Shown here in pieces: positions 5,802-11,744 of a DNA stretch of 11,744 nucleotides. Numbering within the stretch: the first letter of the stretch is position 1; each line of letters opens with the position of its first letter. Position numbers and translations under genes: made by a program. Under the pieces are notes generated by a model. That model did not search any database, was not told the origin of the DNA, and was given only the letters and a program-made list of their open reading frames with translations. Location: assembly GCA_002383415.1 (NCBI GenBank), contig DFYU01000070.1, positions 1-11,744 on the forward strand. The letters are read 5' to 3'. The stretch is from Geobacter sp. UBA4074. Its GTDB lineage: Bacteria > Desulfobacterota > Desulfuromonadia > Geobacterales > Pseudopelobacteraceae.

Positions 5802-6960
5802 CCTACTCCCTTTTGCAGCGGTCCTGCCAGCAACCGCCTACAGCCTACTGTCGCTATGGTGCGGCTGGTGCTTCTTCCGGCGGCGCGAGGCACAAGGGCC
5901 TGTACACGCCTCCGTACCGATCAGCATCCTCAAGCCGGTCAAAGGGATGGACGAGGGCAGTTACGAAAATTTTGCTTCGTTCTGCCGACAGCACTACGAC
6001 GCGCCAGTGCAACTGATCTTTGCCGTGGCCGACGGCGACGACCCGGTGATTCCGATCATTAAGCAACTGATCGCCGATTTTCCTGAGCATGAGATCGGTC
6101 TGCATATCGCAGGCACCATCCACGGTCCCAACTACAAGGTCTCCAACCTGATCAACGCCTTTCCCCAGGCCAGGTACGACCTGCTGATGATCTGCGACAG
6201 CGATATCCGGGTCGGGCCGACCTTCCTGCAGTCGGTCACCTCTTCTTTTGCCGATCCCACGCTGGGCCTGGTCAGCTCTCTCTATTGTTCCAGCCGGGTC
6301 CTTGGGCCGGTTACTGCCCTTGAAGCCCTGGCCTTCACCACGGAAATGACCCCCAACGTACTGGTGGCACACAAGCTGGAAGGCCTCTCCTTTGCCCTGG
6401 GGGCGGCCATGACTTTTCGACGCAAGGCACTGGAGACGATCGGCGGCCTGCAGTCACTGGTCGACTATCTGGCTGATGACTACCAACTGGGCCACCAGAT
6501 CCATCGTGCCGGCTGGAAACTGGCACTGGACCGTCAGCTTGTTGAAAGCATGCTGAAACCCGAAACACTGGGCTGCATCCTCGCACGTCAACTACGCTGG
6601 GCTCGTACCATGCGGGTCAGCCGTCCGGCCGGTTACCTGGCCTCCGGCATCACCCTGCCGGGCCTGGCCATCCTGCTGGCCCTGGCAGCAGGGCCACTAC
6701 CCGCCGCCCTGTCGGCCATCGCCTTGCTCTACCTGGTACGCACCTCCGTCTGCACCTGCTTCAGCCGCTGCTGGGTGACAGACCGCCTGCTGCCGGCCTG
6801 GGGCTGGCTATTACCCCTGCGAGACCTGCTGGCCTTTGGCACCTGGCTGCTTTCATTTCTCGGCAATCGTGTCACTTGGCGTGGGCACCGTTTCATTGTC
6901 CGTCCCGGCGGTCGCCTGACCCCCTTGACTAAGCCAAACCTTTACTTTTTCCGTAACTGA
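5791..6960 (+). CDS. hpnI: HpnI-like membrane glycosyltransferase (GT21, ceramide glucosyltransferase-like)
   Basis: Likely transfers an N-acetylglucosamine-type sugar to a membrane polyol lipid; in the HpnI family the acceptor is bacteriohopanetetrol. It is 389 residues. An N-terminal hydrophobic helix is at about 5-29. The GT-A domain follows with ILKPVKGMD at 46-54, DGDDP at 81-85, the HGPNYKVSNL block at 111-120, the metal-binding DSD at 136-138, the ADD acid/base region at 228-230 (LADDYQLG), and RQLRW at 266-270, which fits the (Q/R)xxRW motif. Two or three C-terminal hydrophobic segments (about 285-320 and 335-358) precede the closing GNRVTWRGHRF typical of the family. It overlaps mnmM by 11 bp and is probably cotranscribed with it. 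HpnI is the best call; another lipid glycosyltransferase of the same family is possible, as no other hopanoid gene is in the window. Confidence 0.8.
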   Translation: MLPSLLPFAAVLPATAYSLLSLWCGWCFFRRREAQGPVHASVPISILKPVKGMDEGSYENFASFCRQHYDAPVQLIFAVADGDDPVIPIIKQLIADFPEHEIGLHIAGTIHGPNYKVSNLINAFPQARYDLLMICDSDIRVGPTFLQSVTSSFADPTLGLVSSLYCSSRVLGPVTALEALAFTTEMTPNVLVAHKLEGLSFALGAAMTFRRKALETIGGLQSLVDYLADDYQLGHQIHRAGWKLALDRQLVESMLKPETLGCILARQLRWARTMRVSRPAGYLASGITLPGLAILLALAAGPLPAALSAIALLYLVRTSVCTCFSRCWVTDRLLPAWGWLLPLRDLLAFGTWLLSFLGNRVTWRGHRFIVRPGGRLTPLTKPNLYFFRN

Positions 6961-6969
6961 ATCTATATT
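6941..6969 (+). promoter_or_regulatory. Candidate sigma-70 promoter of the mla-tolC operon
   Basis: TTTACT at 6941-6946 and TATATT at 6964-6969 are separated by exactly 17 bp. The -10 matches five of six consensus bases and the surroundings are clearly more AT-rich than the flanking genes. The predicted start near 6976 leaves a leader of about 35 nt that includes the AGAGGA ribosome site at 7001-7006. The -35 lies inside the last codons of the glycosyltransferase gene. Confidence 0.5.
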
Positions 6970-7010
6970 CTCAATTTGATCGTAGTATTCGCATATTCAA
7001 AGAGGACTTT

Positions 7011-7781
7011 GTGACCGGACTGGTACAGGCCATAGGACGTCAGGGGCTCAGCTTTACCCGTGAATTAGGACGGATGGGGCATTTTTTACTACATGCCTGC
7101 TATTCCATCCTGAGCCAACCCGGCCGGCCGGTGCATGTCTTGAAACAGATCCGCTTCATCGGCGCCAAGTCCCTGTTCGTAATCGTGCTGACTGCCGGCT
7201 TTACCGGCATGGTGCTGGGGCTGCAGGGCTACTACACCCTGGCCAAGTTCGGTTCGGAAGGGATGCTGGGCGCCGCCGTGGCCCTGTCCCTGATCCGCGA
7301 ACTGGGACCGGTGCTGTCGGCCCTGATGGTCACCGGCCGGGCCGGTTCGGCCATAGCGGCCGAGATCGGCATCATGCGGATCAGCGAGCAGATCGACGCC
7401 CTGGAGACCATGGCGCTCGACCCGTACAAATATCTAATCTCGCCCAAGTTCATCGCCGCCATGATCTCCATGCCGCTGCTGTGCGCCATTTTTGACGTGG
7501 TCGGCATCTACGGCGGCTGGCTGGTGGGGGTTAAACTGCTGGGGGTCAACCCGGGCGCCTACTTCACCGAGATGTACCGCTCGGTGGAATGGAAGGATGT
7601 CTGGTCCGGCATTATCAAATCCTACTCCTTCGGCATCATCATCGCCTGGGTGAGTTGCCACAAGGGCTACTACGCCGGTCACGGCGCCGAAGGAGTCTCC
7701 AAGGCCACCACCGAATCGGTGGTGCTGACCTCGGTCCTGATCCTGGTGTGGGACTACTTCCTGACCTCAATACTGCTATGA
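7011..7781 (+). CDS. mlaE: MlaE-type lipid ABC transporter permease
   Basis: Inner-membrane permease of the MCE/Mla phospholipid transporter, forming a dimer with MlaF below and the MlaD ring above. It is 256 residues, normal for MlaE. Seen: an amphipathic N-terminal region; hydrophobic segments from about 53 on; the family signature RELGPVLSALMVTGRAGS at 96-113 followed by AIAAEIG; EQIDALETMALDP at 126-138, the coupling region; and a C-terminal transmembrane segment ending TSILL. The start is GTG 7011 with AGAGGA five bases upstream. Its stop overlaps the mlaF start as ATGA. Here mlaE is the first gene, unlike the mlaF-E-D-C-B order of E. coli. Confidence 0.95.
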   Translation: MTGLVQAIGRQGLSFTRELGRMGHFLLHACYSILSQPGRPVHVLKQIRFIGAKSLFVIVLTAGFTGMVLGLQGYYTLAKFGSEGMLGAAVALSLIRELGPVLSALMVTGRAGSAIAAEIGIMRISEQIDALETMALDPYKYLISPKFIAAMISMPLLCAIFDVVGIYGGWLVGVKLLGVNPGAYFTEMYRSVEWKDVWSGIIKSYSFGIIIAWVSCHKGYYAGHGAEGVSKATTESVVLTSVLILVWDYFLTSILL

Positions 7782-8530
7782 TAGAACTGCGCGATCTCCA
7801 TAAGGCCTTTGGCAGTCAGGTTGTCCTGAACGGACTCAACCTGCGGATACCGGCCGGTCAGATCACCGCCATAATCGGCCCCAGCGGCGAGGGCAAGAGC
7901 GTGCTGCTTAAGCATATGATCGGGCTGCTGACCCCGGACCAGGGGGAGGTGCTGGTGGATGGTTCAAGCATCCTGGGCCTGCGGCGCTCCCAGCTCAATC
8001 AGGTGCGTGAAAAGTTCGCCATGGTGTTTCAAAACGCCGCCCTGTTTGATTCAATGACCGTCTACGAAAACATGGCCTTTCCCCTGGAGGAAAAGACCAG
8101 CCTGAGCCGTGACGAGATCAGCTCCAGGGTAGACACGGCCCTGCGGGAGGTCGGCCTGAAAGAGGTCAACCGCAAATTCCCCGACCAGCTGTCGGGCGGC
8201 ATGAAAAAACGGGTCGGCTTGGCCCGTGCCCTACTGCTTGAACCGCAGATCGTGCTGTTCGACGAGCCCACCACCGGCCTGGACCCGGTTATTCGGCGCT
8301 CGATCCACCAGCTGATCAAGGAGACTCAGGCCAAGTTCGGCTTTACAGCGGTGATTGTCTCCCACGATATTCCTGATATCTTTGATGTGGCACACCAGGT
8401 TGCCATGCTGTACCGGGGAGAAATTTTGCAATTCGGTCCGCCGGACGAACTACAGCATTCCGAACACCCGGTGGTGCGCCAGTTCATCAGCGGCAGTCTT
8501 GACGGACCGATCAACAGCGGAGTGGCTTAA
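7778..8530 (+). CDS. mlaF: MlaF-type ABC transporter ATP-binding protein
   Basis: Cytoplasmic ATPase driving lipid movement through MlaE. It is 250 residues from ATG 7778-7780, chosen because it overlaps the mlaE stop (ATGA) and gives the usual N-terminus MIELRDLHKAFG; the frame is open further upstream only by chance. Seen: Walker A GPSGEGKS at 34-41, with the Glu typical of the Mla/Mkl group; Q-loop Gln85; ABC signature LSGGM at 138-142 followed by KKRVGLARAL; Walker B with catalytic Glu in VLFDEPTTGLDP at 159-170; and H-loop SHD at 195-197. All catalytic motifs are intact. No STAS-domain partner gene (mlaB) is nearby, although MlaB supports MlaF in E. coli. Confidence 0.96.
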   Translation: MIELRDLHKAFGSQVVLNGLNLRIPAGQITAIIGPSGEGKSVLLKHMIGLLTPDQGEVLVDGSSILGLRRSQLNQVREKFAMVFQNAALFDSMTVYENMAFPLEEKTSLSRDEISSRVDTALREVGLKEVNRKFPDQLSGGMKKRVGLARALLLEPQIVLFDEPTTGLDPVIRRSIHQLIKETQAKFGFTAVIVSHDIPDIFDVAHQVAMLYRGEILQFGPPDELQHSEHPVVRQFISGSLDGPINSGVA

Positions 8531-8533
8531 ACC

Positions 8534-8986
8534 ATGAATAGTACAAAACTAGAACTTACCGTTGGCATCTTTATGCTGATCGGCATCCTCTGCCTGGGCT
8601 ATCTTTCCATCAAGCTCGGCAAAATGGAGCTGTGGGGCGGCAACTATTACCGGGTTGCGGCCCAATTCGACTCGGTTTCCGGCCTGAAGCAGGGTGCCCG
8701 GATTGAAGTGGCCGGCGTTGAGGTGGGGGCTGTGGAACGGATCGCCCTGGAGAAGCAATCGGGCGACCGGGCAGAGGTCACACTCAAGATCAAAGATGGC
8801 ACCAAACTGCCTGACGACGTGATCGCTTCCGTGCGGACAAGCGGCATCATCGGCGACAAGTTCATCATGCTCAAGCCCGGCGGTTCGGACCGGCTGCTTA
8901 AGGACGGCAGCAAGATCCGCGAGACGGAATCGGCCATCGATATCGAAGAACTGGTCAGTAAATTCATCCACGGTAACGTCGATTAG
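8534..8986 (+). CDS. mlaD: MlaD-type MCE domain lipid-binding protein
   Basis: Membrane-anchored periplasmic MCE protein; in E. coli six copies form a ring whose pore passes lipids between MlaE and MlaC. It is 150 residues. An N-terminal membrane helix is at about 8-27 (LTVGIFMLIGILCLGYL), the single MCE domain at about 39-115 (with VSGLKQGARIEVAGVEVGAV and VRTSGIIGDKFIML), then a short helix ending AIDIEELVSKFIHG, which corresponds to the pore-lining C-terminal helix of MlaD. The low-complexity tail of the E. coli protein (183 residues) is absent. It starts 3 bp after the mlaF stop with GGAG upstream; the tolC-like gene follows after 9 bp. Confidence 0.95.
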   Translation: MNSTKLELTVGIFMLIGILCLGYLSIKLGKMELWGGNYYRVAAQFDSVSGLKQGARIEVAGVEVGAVERIALEKQSGDRAEVTLKIKDGTKLPDDVIASVRTSGIIGDKFIMLKPGGSDRLLKDGSKIRETESAIDIEELVSKFIHGNVD

Positions 8987-8995
8987 GAGCAGCAG

Positions 8996-10375
8996 ATGAA
9001 ACGGCACCTGAAAACGGCTTTAGTTGCACTGTGCCTCTGCCTGGCCACCGCCTCCGCCTCGTCGGCCGGAAGTCCGTCCAAGACGCTGCTGGTGCTGGAG
9101 CTGGACGAATGTATCCGCACCGCGCTCAAGGTCGCCCCCGAAGTCGGTGAAGCCCAGGCCGACCTTGAGTTGATGCTCTCCAAGCAGCAAGAAGCGCGTG
9201 CATACCGCTATCCGCAAGTCGATGTCATGGCCCTGTTTGGGCCTGCTCCCGGCGCCAAGCGCGACGACATCTCACCGTACGTCAAGACCGACTCTTCCTT
9301 CAACATGAAGGATCTGACCTGGTTTACCAGCGCCGACCTGCTGATCACCCAACCGTTGTGGACCTTCGGCAAGATCAGTGAAAACATGAAGGCCGCCGGG
9401 CACGGCATCGAAGTGGACAAAGCCAAGAAACAGCAAAAGGCCAACGAAGTCGCCCTCGAAGTCAAGAAGTATTACTACGGCGTCTTGTTGGCCCGCGAGC
9501 TGAAAGGGGTCCTGTCGGAACTGCAGGAATACATGGAAGCCGGCAAAAAAAAGGTTCGCGAACTAATCGAACACGAAGTCCCCTCCGGCGACGAGATGGA
9601 TCTGCATAAGATCGATGCCTATGCCGGGACGGTTAACAAATTCATGGAGGAGGCGCTCAAGGGTGAACGGCTGGCGCTGGCGGCGCTTAAGGCCCGGATG
9701 GGCCTGGGGGCCAACGTCGAGATAGAGGTCGCCACTGAGCGTCTCACCATGGACAACGATCCGGACGCCGACATCGAAACCTTCATCGAACGGGCCCGGC
9801 TGCAACGTCCCGAATTCAAGCAGCTAAAAGAAGGCCTGGCCGCCCGTTCCGCCCTGGTGGATGCCGCCAAGGCCAACTACTACCCCGACATCTTCCTGGC
9901 CGGCGTACTCTCGTGGGCCTATGCCGATAAGCGCGACCGGATCGACAACCCCTATATCACCGACCGTTTTCAGCACGCCTATGGCGGTGTCGCCTTAGGG
10001 ATGAAGTGGCACCTGGATTTTGGCATCATCGGCGCTAAAGTGGCGGCCGAGCAGGCCCAGCTGAACCGCCTGCAGAACACCAATAACTACGCCGAGGCCT
10101 TTATTCCGCTGCAAATCCGCAAGGCCTGGCTGGAGATGAAGGAAGCCGAAAAGGTGGTTACCATCACCAAAGACGCCTTTACCAGTGCCAAAAAATGGGG
10201 GGCAGCCGCCTTGGCCAACTTCGATTTCGGTATCGGCAATCCCAAGGATGTCTTTGAGGCAGTCGAAGTCTACGGCAAGATGAAGGCTGACCACTATCAG
10301 GCAATTTACAACTACAAACTAGCCAAGGCCAACCTTGAATACGCTATCGGCGAACAGCCGGCTGCGTCCTACTAA
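8996..10375 (+). CDS. TolC-family outer membrane protein within the mla operon
   Basis: Outer-membrane/periplasmic channel-type protein. It is 459 residues. A signal peptide is at about 1-24 (hydrophobic core ALVALCLCLATA, probable cleavage near ASSAG). The mature part begins LDECIRTALKVAPEVGEAQADL, the typical opening helix of TolC-family proteins, and shows two repeats of long charged helices separated by strand-like segments (PQVDVMALFG, and YPDIFLAGVLSWAY near 290-310), as expected of the two OEP units. YYYGVLLARELKGVL and LANFDFGIGNPKDVFEAVEVY fit the second-helix positions of each half. AGGAG lies just upstream of ATG 8996. It sits between mlaD and mlaC, so it is likely part of the lipid-transport machine; the cluster has no RND or MFP efflux partner. 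Confidence 0.88.
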   Translation: MKRHLKTALVALCLCLATASASSAGSPSKTLLVLELDECIRTALKVAPEVGEAQADLELMLSKQQEARAYRYPQVDVMALFGPAPGAKRDDISPYVKTDSSFNMKDLTWFTSADLLITQPLWTFGKISENMKAAGHGIEVDKAKKQQKANEVALEVKKYYYGVLLARELKGVLSELQEYMEAGKKKVRELIEHEVPSGDEMDLHKIDAYAGTVNKFMEEALKGERLALAALKARMGLGANVEIEVATERLTMDNDPDADIETFIERARLQRPEFKQLKEGLAARSALVDAAKANYYPDIFLAGVLSWAYADKRDRIDNPYITDRFQHAYGGVALGMKWHLDFGIIGAKVAAEQAQLNRLQNTNNYAEAFIPLQIRKAWLEMKEAEKVVTITKDAFTSAKKWGAAALANFDFGIGNPKDVFEAVEVYGKMKADHYQAIYNYKLAKANLEYAIGEQPAASY

Positions 10376-10402
10376 CCAGGCCTTTCTGGAGGTACCGAAA
10401 CC

Positions 10403-11002
10403 ATGCTCAAACGTCTTTTTGTAATCACCCTCGCCTGCCTGCTACTGGCGGGCACCGCTACAGCCAGCATAACTGCCAACGTCCAACAGACCGTTGACGA
10501 GATCATCAGGATCGTCTCCGACAAGGAGATGAAGAAGGCATCCAGTGAGCAAAAGCGGCGCAGCGCCATCAAAAAGTCGCTCAGCACCATCTTTAACCAC
10601 GAAGAAATGGCCAAGCGTTCGCTGGGCAAACATTGGAACCAGCGCACCCCTGCCGAACGCAAGCAGTTTGTTGACCTGTTCGCCTCGTTGCTGGAGAATT
10701 CCTACGCCAGCAAGATCGAATCCTATAACAACGAAAAGGTGGTCTACACCAAAGAGCTGATCGACGGCGACTATGCTGAGGTCAAATCCAAGATCATCAA
10801 TCAGAAACAGGATGAGTTTACCGTTGACTACCGTCTGCTGAAGGAGTCCGGTGGCAAATGGATGGTCTACGATGTGGTGATTGAAGGGGTCAGCCTGGTA
10901 TCCAACTACCGCACCCAGTTCAACAAGATCATCTCGGCCAACGGCTACCCTACGCTGGTCAACAAGCTGCAGACCAAAAGCAACGAAGTTAAAATGCAGT
11001 AA
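10403..11002 (+). CDS. mlaC: MlaC/Ttg2D-type periplasmic lipid carrier
   Basis: Soluble periplasmic protein that shuttles phospholipids between the inner-membrane MlaFED complex and the outer membrane. It is 199 residues. A signal peptide is at about 1-22 (LFVITLACLLLAGTATA). The mature domain shows family landmarks: LSTIFNHEEMAKRSLGKHWNQRTPAERKQFVDLFASLLENSY at about 65-106, FTVDYRLLKESGGKWMVYDVVIEGVSLVSNYRTQF at about 138-172, and the closing FNKIISANGYPTLVNKL. A strong GGAGG at 10388-10392 precedes ATG 10403. The gap to the tolC-like gene is 27 bp, so it is the last gene of the operon. HpnM of hopanoid clusters is a homologue of this family, so a hopanoid cargo cannot be excluded. Confidence 0.94.
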   Translation: MLKRLFVITLACLLLAGTATASITANVQQTVDEIIRIVSDKEMKKASSEQKRRSAIKKSLSTIFNHEEMAKRSLGKHWNQRTPAERKQFVDLFASLLENSYASKIESYNNEKVVYTKELIDGDYAEVKSKIINQKQDEFTVDYRLLKESGGKWMVYDVVIEGVSLVSNYRTQFNKIISANGYPTLVNKLQTKSNEVKMQ

Positions 11003-11020
11003 GCTGTGCATCAATAGTGC

Positions 11021-11049
11021 TTGACAGTGGAAAACGGCTATGCTACAGG
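11021..11049 (+). promoter_or_regulatory. Sigma-70 promoter of the cold-shock gene
   Basis: A perfect TTGACA lies at 11021-11026, then a 17-bp spacer, then TACAGG at 11044-11049. The -10 is preceded by TGC, an extended -10 element. The predicted start near 11056 gives a leader of about 145 nt before the ATG at 11202, unusually long for this window. Confidence 0.6.
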
Positions 11050-11132
11050 GACGCAGCAATAAGTTTCGGACGTGTATGCAGCACTCTCACGTAGCACCCG
11101 CTGGATGTAGCCTGCCTTGGCGAATCTCCTGC

Positions 11133-11178
11133 ACCGGTTCCGGAAACTTAGGCATCGACAGTATCCGGCACGACCGGT
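11133..11178 (+). promoter_or_regulatory. Predicted hairpin in the cold-shock 5' leader
   Basis: ACCGGT at 11133-11138 can pair with ACCGGT at 11173-11178, and inside it CCGG at 11140-11143 with CCGG at 11165-11168. This gives a ten-pair, interrupted GC-rich stem around a 21-base loop. It ends nine bases before the AAGGAGG ribosome site at 11187-11193. The placement suggests a structured leader, as known for cspA-type mRNAs; no folding calculation was done. Confidence 0.4.
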
Positions 11179-11201
11179 AACCCACGAAGGAGGAAGTAAA
11201 G

Positions 11202-11405
11202 ATGGCTCAAGGCAAGGTCAAGTGGTTCAATGACACCAAGGGGTTCGGCTTCATCGAGCAGGAGGGTGGCGAGGACGTTTTCGTGCACTTCTCCGCTATC
11301 CAGAGCGAAGGCTTCAAATCTCTGGCTGAGGGTGAGACCGTAAGCTTCGACATCGTGCAAGGCCCCAAAGGCCTGCAGGCAGCCAACGTCCTAAAGACGA
11401 AATAA
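11202..11405 (+). CDS. Cold-shock domain protein (CspA family)
   Basis: Small OB-fold protein that binds single-stranded RNA/DNA and melts RNA structure. It is 67 residues, the standard length. Seen: MAQGKVKWFNDTKGFGFI at the N-terminus with RNP1 KGFGFI at 13-18, RNP2 VFVHF at 26-30, the FKSLAEGETVSFD segment, and a GPKGLQAANV ending normal for the family. The ribosome site AAGGAGG lies eight bases before ATG 11202. It is a single-gene unit with its own promoter, a long leader and its own terminator. Cold induction cannot be told from the protein, since many family members are constitutive; the long leader makes post-transcriptional control plausible. Confidence 0.97.
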   Translation: MAQGKVKWFNDTKGFGFIEQEGGEDVFVHFSAIQSEGFKSLAEGETVSFDIVQGPKGLQAANVLKTK

Positions 11406-11430
11406 ATCACCTCCGTTGGCCGCAGATCAA

Positions 11431-11463
11431 ACGCCCCACTGAGTACTCAGTGGGGCGTTTTCT
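11431..11463 (+). terminator. Strong intrinsic terminator of the cold-shock gene, overlapping the convergent gene's 3' end
   Basis: ACGCCCCACTGAGT at 11431-11444 is followed directly by its exact reverse complement at 11445-11458, a perfect 28-bp palindrome. On the plus strand it runs into TTTTCTT. On the minus strand the stem is followed only by TTGATC, so termination in that direction should be weaker. The minus-strand gene's TGA (11449-11447) lies within the stem. Confidence 0.93.
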
Positions 11464-11744
11464 TGCGGTGCTGTTTCACTGGCGCGCCAGGCACCTCCAG
11501 CAGCGCGAGGCGCCCCAGCAGGTCAGCACGCCCCATCTCCTGCAGCGCCTTGCACACCCGCGCTCTTTCTTCCGGCAGATGCAGCAATAAAAGTCCTTTC
11601 TGGAGTCTTCGTTCGCGATCCCCCCTCGGCACATAGACCGATCTGCCGCTGACCGGATCGACCCCGGTATAGTACATGCAACTGGCTGCAGTACCGGGGG
11701 TCGGCGTAAATTCCTGCACCTGCTCCACCTGCAGCCGCAGGCGC
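11447..11744 (-). CDS. ygiQ: C-terminal fragment of a YgiQ-family radical SAM protein
   Basis: Only the last 98 residues are visible; the start and the radical SAM core, with its cysteine cluster, lie beyond the right edge. The GTG at 11728-11726 is internal, because the frame stays open to the edge (codons R-L-R-L-Q precede it). The visible part carries the hallmark EQVQEFTPTPGTAASCMYYTG, then VDPVSGRSVYVPR and a basic stretch (DRERRLQKGLLLL), which match the C-terminal domain (DUF3362) of YgiQ-type proteins. The family is widespread and its reaction is not established. It converges on the cold-shock gene, and its final codons T-P-H-stop form part of the shared terminator stem. The last residues are basic (KQHRKKTPH). 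Confidence 0.85.
   Translation of the reverse strand, partial: RLRLQVEQVQEFTPTPGTAASCMYYTGVDPVSGRSVYVPRGDRERRLQKGLLLLHLPEERARVCKALQEMGRADLLGRLALLEVPGAPVKQHRKKTPH

Noticed and set aside
7589..7777. 63-codon upstream extension of mlaF inside mlaE
   Set aside because: The extension has no ABC-family similarity (His/Gly/Arg-rich); the ATGA overlap at 7778 gives the canonical start.
9563..9876. Antisense open frames within the tolC-like gene
   Set aside because: They have no family features or ribosome sites; they are shadows of a GC-rich coding sequence.
11044..11076. Cyclic-dinucleotide (GEMM) riboswitch in the csp leader, from ACAGGGACGCA
   Set aside because: Only scattered words resemble the GEMM consensus; the paired elements and tetraloop receptor are not present in order.
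11472..11479. TGTTTCAC, a parS half site
   Set aside because: The second half is unrelated (TGGCGCGC) and it lies within the ygiQ-type gene.

Overview
The window looks like core chromosome of a Geobacter-type bacterium (Geobacterales, Desulfobacterota). This is inferred from gene content and protein style, not from a search. The pointers are an ATP synthase cluster with two b-type subunits (b' and b) and no subunit a or c upstream, parA-parB immediately before it, a hopanoid-type glycosyltransferase, and a lipid-transport operon that contains a TolC-family gene. I see no IS element, integrase, CRISPR array, rRNA or tRNA, and no stretch over 300 bases without a gene.

Layout. Positions 1-5116 are read on the minus strand. 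In transcription order they are an RluA-family pseudouridine synthase (5116-4229), parA (4134-3358), parB (3365-2514), a 146-bp spacer with a hairpin and a candidate promoter, then atpX/b' (2367-1942), atpF (1940-1335), atpH (1338-796) and the first 262 codons of atpA (787 to the window edge). Spacing is tight: parA/parB overlap by 8 bp, atpX/atpF are 1 bp apart, atpF/atpH overlap by 4 bp.

Positions 5199-11405 are read on the plus strand, divergent from the pseudouridine synthase. They hold an MnmM/YtqB-type methyltransferase, an overlapping HpnI-like glycosyltransferase, a promoter candidate, and a five-gene lipid-transport operon mlaE-mlaF-mlaD-tolC-like-mlaC. A single cold-shock gene follows, with its own promoter and a leader of about 145 nt. 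A perfect 28-bp palindrome terminates it and overlaps the 3' end of a convergent, truncated ygiQ-type radical SAM gene that leaves the right edge.

How the genes fit together. The left half is housekeeping: energy (F1Fo ATP synthase), chromosome partition (ParA/ParB) and RNA modification (RluA-type and MnmM-type enzymes, back to back). The right half concerns the envelope. A membrane GT21-type glycosyltransferase, probably acting on hopanoids, precedes an Mla/Ttg2-type system in which MlaE (permease), MlaF (ATPase), MlaD (MCE ring) and MlaC (periplasmic carrier) are joined by a TolC-like outer-membrane protein, with no mlaB or mlaA in the cluster. That operon is the most interesting part of the window: it may be a trans-envelope lipid route whose outer-membrane end is a TolC-like channel.
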